Part shown: in pieces, positions 35,601-46,264 of the stretch
Layout of the letters: every line of letters starts with the position of its first letter
Numbering within the stretch: the first letter of the stretch is position 1
Assembly (NCBI GenBank): GCA_964023275.1
Contig: OZ029925.1
Location: 6,670,913 to 6,734,912, forward strand
Length of the DNA stretch: 64,000 nucleotides
Direction of reading: 5' to 3'
Origin: Norana najaformis
Lineage: Eukaryota; Annelida; Clitellata; Crassiclitellata; Hormogastridae
Notes under the pieces: model-generated
Databases searched by the model: none
What the model was told of the DNA's origin: nothing
The model's input: only the letters and a program-made list of their open reading frames with translations
Program-made: the position numbers and the translations under genes

Positions 35601-36447
35601 TTGCTCTTCAGAGGACACAACTGTGAAACGAAAGAAATATTCCCCGATAAAAAGCCACTTCAGATCAGCTGAAAATTCAATGACTGTTTGCGAAGAGCTC
35701 GTTAAAGAGTTAATAAAGCACGACTCATGCTGGCCTTTCCGAAGACCAGTCACGAAACGAGATGTTAGTTTCTTCGCACACTTAATAGAACTTTTACTGA
35801 CTTTTCTTATTGTGCAGTATAAGTAGGCTATTTTGTGACTTTCACCGCAAATGGGCCAAAAGTAGCTTGCCCTAGTCAGACAACTTTGTAGCTTAAGCAT
35901 TTAAATTTTATGAAACCAGACAATTACCACATGATGAAAAAGCAGTAGTTTTTTAAATTTTTGTGATAAATGTTTATTTATGTAAACTGCTTCAAAATGT
36001 TTGCCCTTTTGCAGGAAACAGTTACTGTCGGAACTGCACTATTTGGTTTTTTCTGGTGAAGGCGTTGAATTTAGCCAAAACCCTTTTGCCTCTTAAAAGA
36101 GAGCTTATCCAGGAGTCTGTAGTTTTTTGCTGGGTTTGGCTTGTGTCCTTATTAATCTGTGATATTTTATAATTTTTCAGGCAGTTGATTATTTCGACAT
36201 AGTTAAGCATCCAATGGACTTCCAGACGGTTCAGAACAAGATCTATCGCTACCAGTATTTCACTTCTTCTGCTCTTGTTCAGGACATTCAGCTCATTTTC
36301 TACAACTGCTTCCTTTACAACAAGCCAGGAACGCCAGTCCACAGCGCAGGAGTTGAACTAGAGGATTTCTTCAACAGGCGCTGCAAGGAACTGAATCTAG
36401 AGCCACAAAGCCAATTTTCATCAAAACATCGCAAAAGGACTTTGTGA
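23696..36447 (+). CDS. BAZ1A: BAZ1A/ACF1, ISWI-complex subunit (WAC-DDT-WHIM-PHD-bromo), 23 exons, 1452 aa
   Basis: This is the large subunit of ACF/CHRAC, partnering the ISWI ATPase to space nucleosomes in the nucleus. Exons: 23696-23808, 24849-25121, 25785-25877, 26470-26583, 27271-27364, 27634-27904, 28226-28305, 28479-28562, 28935-29061, 29376-29498, 29799-30002, 30267-30432, 30593-30679, 30934-31732, 32083-32204, 32431-32588, 32874-32969, 33452-33687, 33951-34162, 34417-34598, 34938-35243, 35612-35763, 36181-36447; 4359 nt, 1453 codons (human about 1556 aa). Seen: WAC start MPLLGKTPFTRQSPPPGLKP; acidic then charged coiled coil in exons 6-8; DDT (FGDVLMVLEYL, about 380-450); WHIM with FPIGRDRSYRRYWVL; a C4HC3 PHD finger (CRICRRKN ... 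CDGCDRGHHMYC ... WFCPSC, about 1046-1095); bromodomain at the C-terminus (DYFDIVKHPMDF ... NCFLYN, acetyl-lysine Asn kept). BAZ1A fits better than BAZ1B, because the WAC sequence matches ACF1 and a bromodomain follows the PHD. Confidence 0.96.
26106..26290. repeat. AT-rich simple repeat (TACA/TATG) in BAZ1A intron 3
   Basis: TACATACATA, TATATAAGTAAG and GTATGTTTGCACATATG-like runs. No gene evidence. Confidence 0.8.
26840..27180 (+). mobile_element. LINE ORF2 C-terminal remnant in BAZ1A intron 4
   Basis: The frame at 26875 reads LHWLPVSERICFKLSLLMYK ALANNLLSYL, followed by a region resembling the W-N-x-LP end of CR1/L2/RTE-like ORF2 (VVPSYGTPF) but frame-shifted. It differs from the copies at 4170 and 46370, so it is probably another LINE subfamily. 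Short and dead. Confidence 0.75.
28676..28765. repeat. CTG/TAC triplet-rich tract in BAZ1A intron 8
   Basis: Mixed CTGCTG, TACTACTAC and TATTACTAC triplets. Confidence 0.75.
33180..33400. repeat. (TA)n/TATG simple repeat in BAZ1A intron 17
   Basis: Runs such as ATATATATATATAT and GTATGTATGTATG. The open frames over it on both strands are artefacts. Confidence 0.85.
33703..33866 (+). repeat. ~79-bp tandem duplication in BAZ1A intron 18
   Basis: Two copies start GCTTGGTTCTTTCAGGCGTC and run through CGCACAAYCAGAAGATCC to TTTAGACGAG. Each contains an acceptor-like TTCTTTCAG upstream of the acceptor used for exon 19 (33950). Confidence 0.85.
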
Positions 36448-37262
36448 AAACACAGCAGAAACATGGATTGGCTGAGGGATTACACGCAAGGAAGGCTTGG
36501 GACAGTGAAACTTTTTGCAGGTAAACATCTAACGAAGATGACATCTAGAGATAGATCTTAAAAGAGCAGTAACTTGAAATTCAATAGCTGTTTGCAAGTC
36601 TTTGGTTGAAGTGAAAAACTGGCTGGCCTAGGCGACCGAATCGTTAGCAGAGCAACCAGTTTTCTGATTGTCCCTGCTGTATTGTTCTTTTTGATTTATT
36701 CTGAGAATGGTGAGCTGATGGTCGATGAAGGAGCATTGTAAAGCAAACATTGGTTTTGGTCACAGCATGACTTTTCATCAGAAAAATGGTCTACACCTAC
36801 GCTGTTTCTGTGATAGTGTAAAATCTTCCTAGTACTACGCTTTACATGCGGGTTCTTAGACAAACCCCTGTGTTGGTTGGATCTGCCAATTTTGAATGCT
36901 AAACCAACTTGATCAAAGCTCTTGAATGTTGCGTATGATGCACGTATGTGTGTATGTAAGTGTGTATATGGGATCTTGTGTAACATCTACAAAACCTCTG
37001 AAGGGCATCAGAGTGCTTGACTTGCTTAATAAGAAGCCATCCATCAACAATTGTCCAGAGTTGGAAGAAGCTTTTCGTACATGCGCTGTATCTGCTCAAC
37101 GGCTGAAAACGTCAAATAATCGAACATTTTAAACCAAGCAGTTGTTCAACAATTGTAAGCCTTTCCCTGCTTGTTACCGGACTGAACAATATGCAAGACT
37201 CGTAGATTAACAGGTGATCACCGTGATCTTATCTGGTGTTGCAAAATTGTGTTTTGAATGTG

Positions 37263-37268
37263 AATAAA
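37263..37268 (+). promoter_or_regulatory. Candidate poly(A) signal for BAZ1A
   Basis: AATAAA 816 bp after the BAZ1A stop, in the right orientation. Plausible, but single hexamers occur by chance. Confidence 0.35.
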
Positions 37269-38374
37269 TATGAGAAACTAGGATGGGGTCATCTTATGTG
37301 GGTGGAATGGGGATGGGGTGATTGAAAAGGACCAACATTGCAGACCACAAAGTACATGACAGAAAATTCTCATCATATCGTTAGAAATCCGATTGTGATT
37401 CTTCGCGACACGGCTTCCCATAGTTAAGCCGTGTCACTGTGTAATGACAAGAACAGGATATGTAAATCGGGTGGTCGTTATTTCTGACGAGCATGAAATA
37501 GGTCCTAACTTGGTCTTATGACGCTAGTCTTTCTGTTTGTATGTTGCAACGAAATTGAACGAATGATCCGACTTCACTGTTCAGTCGGTGCCATAGCTTT
37601 TGCTAAGCGTGCTTTGGCTGGTCATGTTCAGCGATGCGAGACTAATCGACAGCGCGTTTTCACTGAAATTTTAAAAAACAGTACTTTTAACTAATGGTTA
37701 AAACATTGCTTATATTTAAGCATTTATTTTGAATTTAAACCATTTATAGTCGCCAGTTTATGCTGTTTATCACTATTAAATGCAAAAACTAAAGGAATTG
37801 TAATTTGACAATGAAACATGCTTTAGAATACTGGAATAATTCTGGCTACAGAGTGTAAATCGGTACGATTCGGCCTTTACTCAGCACCACCAAATCGGTT
37901 GATATTAAACCTGGTGATAGTTCTCGACATGAATATTCGAACGCGCCTATTCCGATCTTCCGCAAACAATCCGGCGATTTTCTACGATTTTTTAAAGTTC
38001 ACATCTCTGCACACATCGACATCCGCCATTTGTAATCCCAGAGTGCAGATCACTAACTGGAGGTCACACACAACGATTGCATAGCATTTGTAGCCCAGAG
38101 TGTTGATCACCAACATGCAACATATATTGTACATACTGTACCCTTATACGCATGTACATAAATGTATGTGTGTATAAAAGTACAGTATGTATGTACCACA
38201 GATATAATAACACTGGATACAGCATACGGCAGATTTATGAAGCCAACATCTAATTTTAGCCAGTGATGTCATGTGTGGCACAAAGCAGTCTTGTACTGTG
38301 GAAATACATGAAAGAACTGAACTGCAAGTTTGTGTTGAGAATCTTTTTTGCGGAGACATTTGTAGACAAAAATC

Positions 38375-38770
38375 TTAACAAATAAGTTTAATAATGCAGT
38401 AAGTACCATCGAGCGATCCTGCACTGGCTAATTCGTCCTCAAAGCCTTTGGCGAAATCGAGCTTGAAATTAGGTATGACAGATCTACAACATACAGAATG
38501 AGGTTGGCGCTGGCTTTGGCAACAGAGTAACCATTTGAAACTGCAGTGGTGGGCGCCAACTGTAGACATCCCTCCATCTTTATCAGCAGCAGTCATCGTG
38601 TGAAGAGTTCCACTGGAATCGCAGGAGACTTGAGGATCATCAAAGGAGATCAGAGAACCATTCGTGGCGTAGTCGGGCCTGAAGCTGCTTTGCCGACAAA
38701 CGTAACATTTAGGCCGATTTCAAACGACTGATTTGCTGGAGCAACTGTTATGGGAGTTCGATCCGACCAA
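38375..38770 (-). pseudogene. Possible degraded coding fragment, unknown family
   Basis: Minus-strand frames read SDWSDRTPITVAPANQSFEI then LNVTFVGKAAS, and after a one-base frame change PDYATNGSLISFDDPQVSC, HTMTAADKDGGM, VIPNFKLDFAKGFEDELAS. The composition looks like a secreted or extracellular protein, but the frame change near 38675 and the lack of recognisable partners make it either a dead gene piece or chance. No function is assigned. Confidence 0.25.
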
Positions 38771-38865
38771 TCAGAATGCAAGTAAGTAAGTAATGCATTT
38801 GTTGACACGCCATACAGTATGTTCATCGTAAAGGCAAAGTAGGCCTATACCATATCCCGCAAGTG

Positions 38866-39105
38866 AGACGTAGAAGAGGCGCTCATTTCCTTTTCTTTGG
38901 GCCCTTGAGCCGGCAATGGGCGAATCCCAAGGTCATGAACAGCATTGCAGGGCTTGCCGTTTACTTCCCAGCTTACGTCGGTACGAAATTATAGGCCTAC
39001 TGCTTGGTGACAGAGGCACGGTGTGCGCAAATAACTTGCACGGAATCGAACCCGCAACAGCATGATCATTGACCAAACGCGTTACCGATAGACCACCATG
39101 CCGCA
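38866..39105 (-). mobile_element. tRNA-derived SINE, antisense
   Basis: On the minus strand it begins with a tRNA-like head. An A-box-like TGGTCTATCGGTA (complement of 39083-39095) is followed by a perfect B box GGTTCGATTCC (complement of 39042-39052), then an unrelated body ending GGAAATGAGCGCCTCTTC. A diverged relative at 62287-62515 shares the body (GCATTGCAGGGCTTGC, CCCAGCTTA) and the end. Confidence 0.75.
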
Positions 39106-39654
39106 CAGAGATCACTGTGCTGCGCAGAAAAACCGGAAAACAAGACAGGTAACAAGAGGCTGTTCGCATTCTGGCAAATGCTAAGCCGAGCTGTTAAGCT
39201 TAGTTTTGATCCAACGGGCCGTGTAATCGGAACAGAAATAGGGCTGGCTTTCTCTGATCTACAAATTACCATATGGTATGTTACACAGCTGTCCGTTAAT
39301 CAGACCCAATGCACAATTCATCTTAGGCCCGAGAGCGATGCCGTCTATTTGTTGACGAAATGCGTAGTCAATCAGCACACACCTCTTCTCAGCTAGACCT
39401 ATTAATTAGGCCTAATTGACGCGAAATAGCTCGATGAGCGAGGCGAACAATCTTCAATCAAAATCTAGCCTAGTACAGGGCATAGATGCCTCTGGGTAGA
39501 TCTACAGAATTTGTCTTTCCACTCTCTCGGCTCTCAGATTGATTCAAAACTCCGACAGTCCAGTCGCGCCGCCACCTTTAAAAGTAGCGGCGCGACACAG
39601 GGGGCCTACGTGTAGTAGCACATGTACTTCTTTCTTACGATAAGACTTATGGAT

Positions 39655-40190
39655 AAACTCCCGCCTCTGGAATTAGGCCTAACTCCCGCCAGAATTACGA
39701 CAGTTGTCTGACCCATCGTAAGAACTCACCAACATTTCTCCTCTTGCAATATCTGGACTCGTCTTTCACTCAAAACTTAAAACAGTACTCTGTAAAAATC
39801 TTATCCCGATTCTTCCTCTTCCCATTCTCTCTGTCCTCTCCAGTCCGAAGTATCACCGTCAGACGGTTACCTCTGCCTGCCTGACTTCTGGATCGTGACT
39901 TGGAACCGAACCCTTTCTGCTTATAGTAATCGTATCGTAATTCCGAGATTTCTACAGCGCCCAACGAAAGCCACGTCACGGGGACCAGCTTATTCACAGG
40001 CGCTCAGTCAAAACAAAATCGATAGGCAAAAGGGTTCGGTTCCAGGTCAAGATCCAAAAGTCAGACGGAGAGACAGCGTGTCGATTTTGTTTTGACTGAG
40101 TGCCTGTAAATAAGCGGGTTTCCGCGACTTGGCTATCGCTGGGCGCTGTATAAATCTCCAGCTTACCATTACGATTACGATGTTGCTCTT
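39655..40190. mobile_element. LINE 3' end with an inverted (fold-back) tail
   Basis: 39660-39915 is sense LINE 3' sequence (CTCCCGCCAGAATTACGACA, then a TTATCCCGATTCTTCCTCTT region, then CTGCCTGACTTCTGG). 39925-40080 is an antisense tail (CGAGATTTCTACAGCGCCC ... CAAAATCGATAGGCAAA). 40080-40190 returns to sense (TCGATTTTGTTTTGACTGAG ... CCATTACGATTACGATG). The antisense and sense tails abut near 40080 and are complementary over about 100 bp. Confidence 0.8.
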
Positions 40191-40692
40191 TCGGAGCACG
40201 GGCTTCAACTTTCGGGATTCGTTTTTCGAAAATGATAATTAATTTATGCGCTTTCAGTTGTAATTCCTACCAGCATTAATATCAGTCTGACTTAATTCAA
40301 ATTCGACAAATATGCGATGTCATCAATTACAGCATTATTACAAAATGGTCACACTTATTTACAGAAATAGACCTAAACAGTGATTCATTGTGACCACGTG
40401 TATGAAGTGAACGAGATTATGCATCTTATTCTAAGCAGAGCCTTTCCATCGAGCCTCTGAGCGCCATCTGAATTCACTGTTTCATGATAACGTATAGATA
40501 TAAAAGCCTTTTGCTCAGAAATGAAAGTAAATTTAAACATTTGATTATCTTTATATATTTTTATAATAATTAAGTGAAATGCGTTTATCATAGCCTATTA
40601 TTGACAAATTTGCATCCAGAACGAATAGCGAAAGGTAAACAGGAACTACGTCAGTCGGTTGTGTAGAACCCGTTCAATGTATCATCTACGTG

Positions 40693-40723
40693 CACGTGGG
40701 CGTACGCTACGAATGAGCACGTG
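40693..40723. promoter_or_regulatory. Two CACGTG E-boxes upstream of CREBRF
   Basis: Perfect palindromic CACGTG at 40693-40698 and 40718-40723, 25 bp apart start to start, in a GC-richer patch about 0.95 kb before the CREBRF start. Such sites bind bHLH-zip factors. A promoter role is inference only. Confidence 0.25.
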
Positions 40724-41136
40724 CGGAGACTGGTAGCACGGGTAAACTGCGTAACAAGCGATTTATTACACAATTTCTACAAAGACAGAGCAAAGGATTT
40801 ACAGAATGTGAGTTTATTTACCAGAGAACACAGATTTTATATTAAAGTGACAAAAGTTTTTCGTGTTCCGTTCAGAAATGATCGTCGTTCAGCTTGCTTC
40901 TCTGAGAAGGTATGATTAAGCATCTGAGTAAGCGTTTTTCTGTTAGGCGCTGATTAAGTCCTAACAAGATCATCCTTTACGGCCATTCAGATTTGTATTA
41001 CGTTTATTCTTGAATCACGGTTAGCAGTAAAGATTGCGGAAAGAAATGTCGACGGTAGGGATTCGGAGATTGTGATAATTTATTGCATCGGAGGTTAATT
41101 GCGAAGCGTTGAATTATACTCAGAGATCAGCTGATT

Positions 41137-41362
41137 TAAAAGGGTCAAGGCCATACGGTCGCTATAGAAGACCGTGGACATTCACATTTACTTCAGAGAT
41201 TTAAATCTCGGGCTAGCGCGGTCCGTACACGGGGACCTTAAATGTCGTGGCGCCCATTCAGACGGGCAGTGGTGGTGAAGAATCTCACTCGATTAATTCA
41301 TTGAAAAATGGGCAGGGTCGAGGACATACGGTCGCTATAGAAATCCGTGTATATTTACATTT
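41137..41362 (+). repeat. Dispersed repeat family B, one full unit plus a second start
   Basis: GGTCAAGGCCATACGGTCGC at 41142 and GGTCGAGGACATACGGTCGC at 41307 flank the same middle seen at 20320-20515 (AATCTCGGGCTAGCGCGGTC, GGGGACCTTAAATG, GGGCAGTGGTGGTGAA). The two starts in one array show that the unit can be tandemly linked, with a period of about 165-175 bp. Confidence 0.75.
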
Positions 41363-41650
41363 ACTGGCAAGGGATTGGTCGAGCAGATGGACTCGCGTGT
41401 TGAAAGTAGTCTAAGATGAACTTATGTATGTGTGCATTTATGTCTGTTCATTTATATAGCGTCTATAGAGAATCTCTTAGAGGCTCTGACTCATTTATTG
41501 CCTGAGCAGAATAGTGTTCTGTTGGTGATTGTCTTGATACGATTGTTTATAATGATGATTTTAAACTTTTAAAGTGTGTTTTTCAGAATTTAAACTTCAT
41601 AAATGTTTTTGAAAAGAGAAGTCTCTTGTGTGACAATTACCTTTGATTAA

Positions 41651-44612
41651 ATGGCAAAGAAGCAGAAACAAGAAAGGGTGTCACCAGAATCCAGTGCCAC
41701 TGTCACCAGCCTCCACTCCGCTGCTGTTACAACTGGAAACGACTCAGCCACAGCACCAAACCTGTTGGGATTATTCTCTGGTCAGGAGTTCTTCTGGGAC
41801 ATTGGTCATAATCTGCCTACAGTTGATCACAATCTGCCTACAATTGGTCATAGTCTTCCTACAGTTGGACACGGCTTAATAGACAATACGTTCGATCTGA
41901 GCAGCCAATTCCCTTTCCTTGATAGTGGCTCGAGTGCAACAGCATTCATGCATAAACAAAAGACAACAGAACCTGAGAAAGACAACACAGGACAACAACC
42001 AGAGGCAGTGGTTGCTGACAATCTCCCGGTTGCTCCATGCACTTCATTTCCTGATGACTGGTTTGAGAACCCATTTTTTCCGAATGCTGCTTCGTCGAAT
42101 GAACCCAATTTTGCATTAGCATCATCATCATCACTGGGAATGGAAAGCAACGTCTTTTATGTCTCTCCGATGATTGACGCTGAGGACAGTCTGAAGAGAA
42201 GGATGCAGCCACAGGTCACAGCATCTGGATCGCTTGCTGTAACCGATTCTTCACAGGTCAATGAAAGTCCTGGATCCATGCGTTGGAAGCCAAAGAATAC
42301 GATGCAAAGTCCATCAACCTCTTCTACAGATCAGTGTCAGTTGATGAGTTCAGGTTAGACTGTGTTTCGTGCTGCGTCATCTGTGGCTTACCTTTTTCAC
42401 AATGCACAACCAGTCGTATCTATTCTGGGCTTTGTCTCCAGACTGTGTGTGACCTGAAGTTACTGAACTTTGGGGTTACATACGGCCTCAAGACGAGCCC
42501 AGAATATACACTACAGCACAAGTTTAGCTATGAAATAGATACACAGGATAATTTCTAGCAATGCAACTCTCGATCTCTTCCTTATGGTTCAGTTTGATGC
42601 TGGTGGTCTCTTTTCCAGCAACAGAAGATTTTTCTATCTTGCCAGGGCTGGGTTTAGAGTGCTTCTGAGTGGAGGATATCTTACAGAGTATCTTGTATCT
42701 CGATTAGTTCCTATAAGAGGCGCTATATAAATTATGTGCTACATTACAACACAAGAGCATGTGTAATATAATCTTGTGTGCGGTTCCATTCATTTGTGAA
42801 CTGATGCAGAAAACTTTCCATAACTTCTGTCCAGCTCTTATTTGGCCAATATCAACATTCTGGGAAGAGAACTACATTGTGAACCTGCTTGATCTTGGTC
42901 TTGGTTTCCATGATTTTTTTTAGAAATCTGATAGTAACTTTGCCAGCTGTTGTTTTATTAATTTGGATCACGATGTTTCTATGATGTTCTAGTCCATGAA
43001 CCATCAAACAAGCGCAGGAGAAAGCGACCAAGTGGAGCAACAGCCGACGTTATCAGTGATTCTGATGGCAGTGATGATGATGATGACGATGATGATGGCA
43101 GTGTGTCGGACATCGAGGAAGATGAGGGAGGTTGGTTTGCACCGAATTCATTTGCTTGAAGTTATTTAAGTAAGACTGAGGACAGTCTGAAGAGTCATGA
43201 CTCTAGCAATTTGTCAGAAGTTTCTGTTTTCAGGAAGATATGTTTATTTTCCAGTATGGCTTGATGAAGTTGTGATGGCTGCGATGAAATGATAGGAGTG
43301 CCAACAGTTAACAAGAAGCTGGCTTTTGTTTTTGTAGCTTTGAGAACAAATTCACAACAGTTTGCGACAAAGTTCCTCGAACTGCGATCGCAGGGAAAGC
43401 CATGCAACTTCTGGCAGTACAATTCTCAGGCACGTGGCCCCAAGGGAAGAAGGATTTATGGAGAGATAACTCTGAAAGACTGCCATGTCCTAGACGAATT
43501 TTCTGATCCAGTCTCATACAGTGGCAGTGGAAAAGGGCAACTGAACAAACTGAGGCACGGCGAGGGAAACGATCCACGACCTGACCCACATAAACTGATG
43601 GAAATTGGGTCACGAATCAGTCGTTTAGAAGACGAATTCCGAAGGCTGACGGCTGCGAAGAGTGGAAACAAAGACGAGATCGGGCGCCAGAAAAATAAAC
43701 TGGCTTCACGTATTTGTCGACTGAAGAAGAAAGCTCAGCACGAAGCAAACAAAGTGAAATTGGAAGGGCTACGAGAGGAACATGGCAAGCTCCTCTTCTT
43801 TCTCCTCTTCCTCTTCATCCTCTTCTTTCTCATCCTCTTCCTTCTTATCTTCCTCTTCATCCTCCTCTTTCTCTTCCTTCTCCTTCTCAGTCTCATCATC
43901 GTCATCATCATTACTGACATCTAAGCTGACTACCCCATCTGAACATTGTGTTAGTTTGTTCATGGAAGGTTTGGGGTGGGTTTGGGTTAGGGATTGGACT
44001 ATTTATCTTTAAATTTGATTGTGTATTATTCATGAGTTGACTTGTCTGTTCTATCGATTTAAACATAACAGATGTTCACAGTTAATGTGATATTTGATTT
44101 TGCTGTGAAATTGTTTGTTGGTTATACGATAAGTAAATACTAGCTGTAATAACTTTGTTGTTGTTTTAACAGAACAACTGGTGGCTGTTGTTGCCAAACT
44201 GGTGACGATGATGGATACCCATTTTCTGACAACGGGGACAACAGGAGCAACGCCTTTAATCGGTTCTCAGCCATCGTTGTGTTTGCAACTGGAAACTCTT
44301 ATTCAGTCACATCTCAGTAAGTTCAGCATTCTGCATCTCTGTTTATCATGGCCTGCTCACGGAGTTTAAGTATCATCGTCGTCATCACCACCACCACCAT
44401 CACCATCATCATCCCCATCGCTGGAGGAGGAAGATGCAGAAAAGGAGTCATGGGCCAGAGAAACTGGAACTGATTCGATTACTTTTGTGTTTGTTTCAGA
44501 GTTTATGATCGCTGGACATTCGTGCGAATACGTCAACATGCAGCTTCATAAAGCCGCTGAAAGGCTTGGCTCAACAAGCAGAACGCCTGCATCATGTTCT
44601 GCCACCTGCTGA
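41651..44612 (+). CDS. CREBRF: CREBRF-type bZIP regulator, 5 exons, 514 aa
   Basis: In animals CREBRF (REPTOR in flies) is a nuclear bZIP regulator of stress and nutrient responses; human CREBRF is 639 aa. Exons: 41651-42353, 42993-43130, 43338-43784, 44173-44316, 44500-44612; sum 515 codons with stop. A TAA sits directly before the ATG, so the start is fixed unless an unseen exon splices in. Exon 1 is low-complexity, with an exact 3 x 21-bp repeat (residues 52-72, GHNLPTV-like). Exon 2 is a basic cluster followed by an Asp/Ser run. Exon 3 has a conserved FWQY-type block and the bZIP (about 395-435: KNKLASRICRLKKKAQHEAN) preceded by PDPHKLMEIG. Exons 4-5 match the orthologue's C-terminus (LQLETLIQSHL, AGHSCEYVNMQLHKAAE). 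Intron 3 needs a GC donor. If it were not spliced, the frame would run into a pyrimidine repeat encoding a Leu/Phe run, which I judge spurious. Confidence 0.9.
42590..42765 (+). repeat. LINE/SINE-type 3' tail in CREBRF intron 1
   Basis: Ends CCTATAAGAGGCGCTATATAAATT, the AGGCGCTATATAAAT ending shared by several LINE tails here (4535, 55780, 55990). Confidence 0.55.
43788..43918. repeat. CTCTTC/ATC pyrimidine-rich tract in CREBRF intron 3
   Basis: Begins 4 bp after the GC donor of exon 3 and is almost pure pyrimidine on the plus strand, ending in CATCATCGTCATCATC. Confidence 0.9.
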
Positions 44613-46094
44613 GGAAGGTCATGGAAATCTGGACTCTGCGCTTGTCTGGCACTTATCCCGTGGCTGTCTCGTGTAGACACGTATCATGTGGTGCAGTCAT
44701 TTCACAGCTGTATCTGGTTTTAAATCCAATTCCACGTGCCATACGAACGTTGACTCCGGGTGGAATGGAGAAAAAGGTGGCAGAGAAGGAAAATTAGGGA
44801 CAGATTATTTGGTTCAATTAAGACTCCTACACTTTTGTCCAGAGTGAATCTCTCTTCAGATACGATTTTCTATTTTAGATCAACGAGAGTCTGACTCGGT
44901 CTGATTGAAACAAGGTTTCCAAACTAAGTTTTTCTAATGCAATACAAACTTGAATTTGCCAGTAATATATTTATGGAGATTATCAGCATGTTGTAAGTGA
45001 CAGACTTTGAGAGGCATTACTAAAACTGGCATTAACCTTTGTCAGTGGGGGGGGAATGGGAGGGGCAACTGATGATTGGCATTGTGAGGATGGGAGGAAT
45101 ATGTTGGCTGCACCAGACGGATGTGGATTCAACATCAGTTGGAAATGGAGTTCACTTCTTACCTGTCTAGGAGTGGAAGAGGAGGAAGAGACGGTTCATT
45201 GGGTAAATTTTAAGATTCAGTTTAGCATCGACAAGATTTCTCTCAACAAGACAAGGACTTCAACTCTTACAACAAACTACTTCTCAGATGCTCGTTTTTG
45301 ATATGCATTAATCATACTGATGCCAGTACTCTTTTCAACCTTGCAGATTTCCTGAGAGACATCTACATTGGTCATTAATTATATACTTAGTATCTTCAAA
45401 TTGATTTCATTTAGTACGTTTAAGTAAACCGGTGTTTAGTTTATGGTTACTGATGACAATTTTACCTATTGTGGTATTTGGTTAATGAACTTGGTACATA
45501 AAGTAATGTAAGAGGGAACTGAGGAGGCAGCCAAAGTTGATTGGTGGTCGACTGGTCGCTTCCGACTTTGACTGAGCCTTTGTGAACTTTCATAGCTTAA
45601 ATTACAATGATGTTTAGGTTCCTTAATATCAAAAAGTGGGGGAAAAGTGGGCAAAATACTGCTAGTTTTTGAAGAATTCAACTATGTTTTATTAACGTTA
45701 AATTGAGTTGTATAACCGTTTGTGATACTTTATATACACTGTATTTGTTTCTTAAAGTTAATGTTGCATACACATTTTATATGAAACTATTAATAAACTT
45801 GTTTCAATTTTTAAAATTTCTTCAATTAATTGTGTTCTCGTATTTGTTCCAAAGTCCCTCTGTCTCTGTCCATGTAGCAGTCTGTCTGTCCGTCTGTCTG
45901 TCTAGCATCATGTTGAGGAATGGGCCAAACTGTCTTGTAGTTTGTTGGGAATTACATGCTCTCTGCAGCTGCAGAATGATACGATTTACTGAAACAATTC
46001 GGAATAGGAAATTTGAATTGAATCAACCACCTTAACAAATGACAGTCTGTCTGTCTGACCGTTGGACCTTGACATTTGACATGAAACCTGACTA

Positions 46095-46195
46095 TCGATT
46101 TTTTCAACTGAGCGCCTGTGAATAAGCTGGTAACCATGGTGACTTAACTTTCTTCAGACGCTGTTGAAATCTTGGGTTTACGATTACGATTACTC
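46095..46195 (+). mobile_element. LINE 3' tail, sense
   Basis: CTGAGCGCCTGTGAATAAGC, GACTTAACTTTCTTCAGACG, then TTTACGATTACGATTAC. A short truncated copy about 70 bp upstream of a longer one. Confidence 0.8.
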
Positions 46196-46264
46196 ACTAA
46201 AAATTAATCGCGCCTCGGTTCTTCGTGGTCCCAGTTGGGTTAACCTGGCTGTTCCTCTAACAGT

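Larger units (their letters stand above)
36448..41650. other. Intergenic stretch between BAZ1A and CREBRF
   Basis: It contains the BAZ1A 3' UTR, a possible degraded coding fragment (38375-38770, minus), a tRNA-derived SINE (38866-39105, minus), LINE pieces (39655-40190) and family B repeats (41137-41362). 40700-40915 is an open frame ending at a good donor (GAGAAG followed by GTATGA), which could be a 5' exon of CREBRF, but I have no homology for it. The rest shows nothing. Confidence 0.5.

Noticed and set aside
43785..43924. Leu/Phe-rich C-terminal extension of CREBRF that looks like a membrane helix
   Set aside because: It is a CTCTTC repeat directly after a GC donor, and exons 4-5 match the orthologue's C-terminus in the correct phase.
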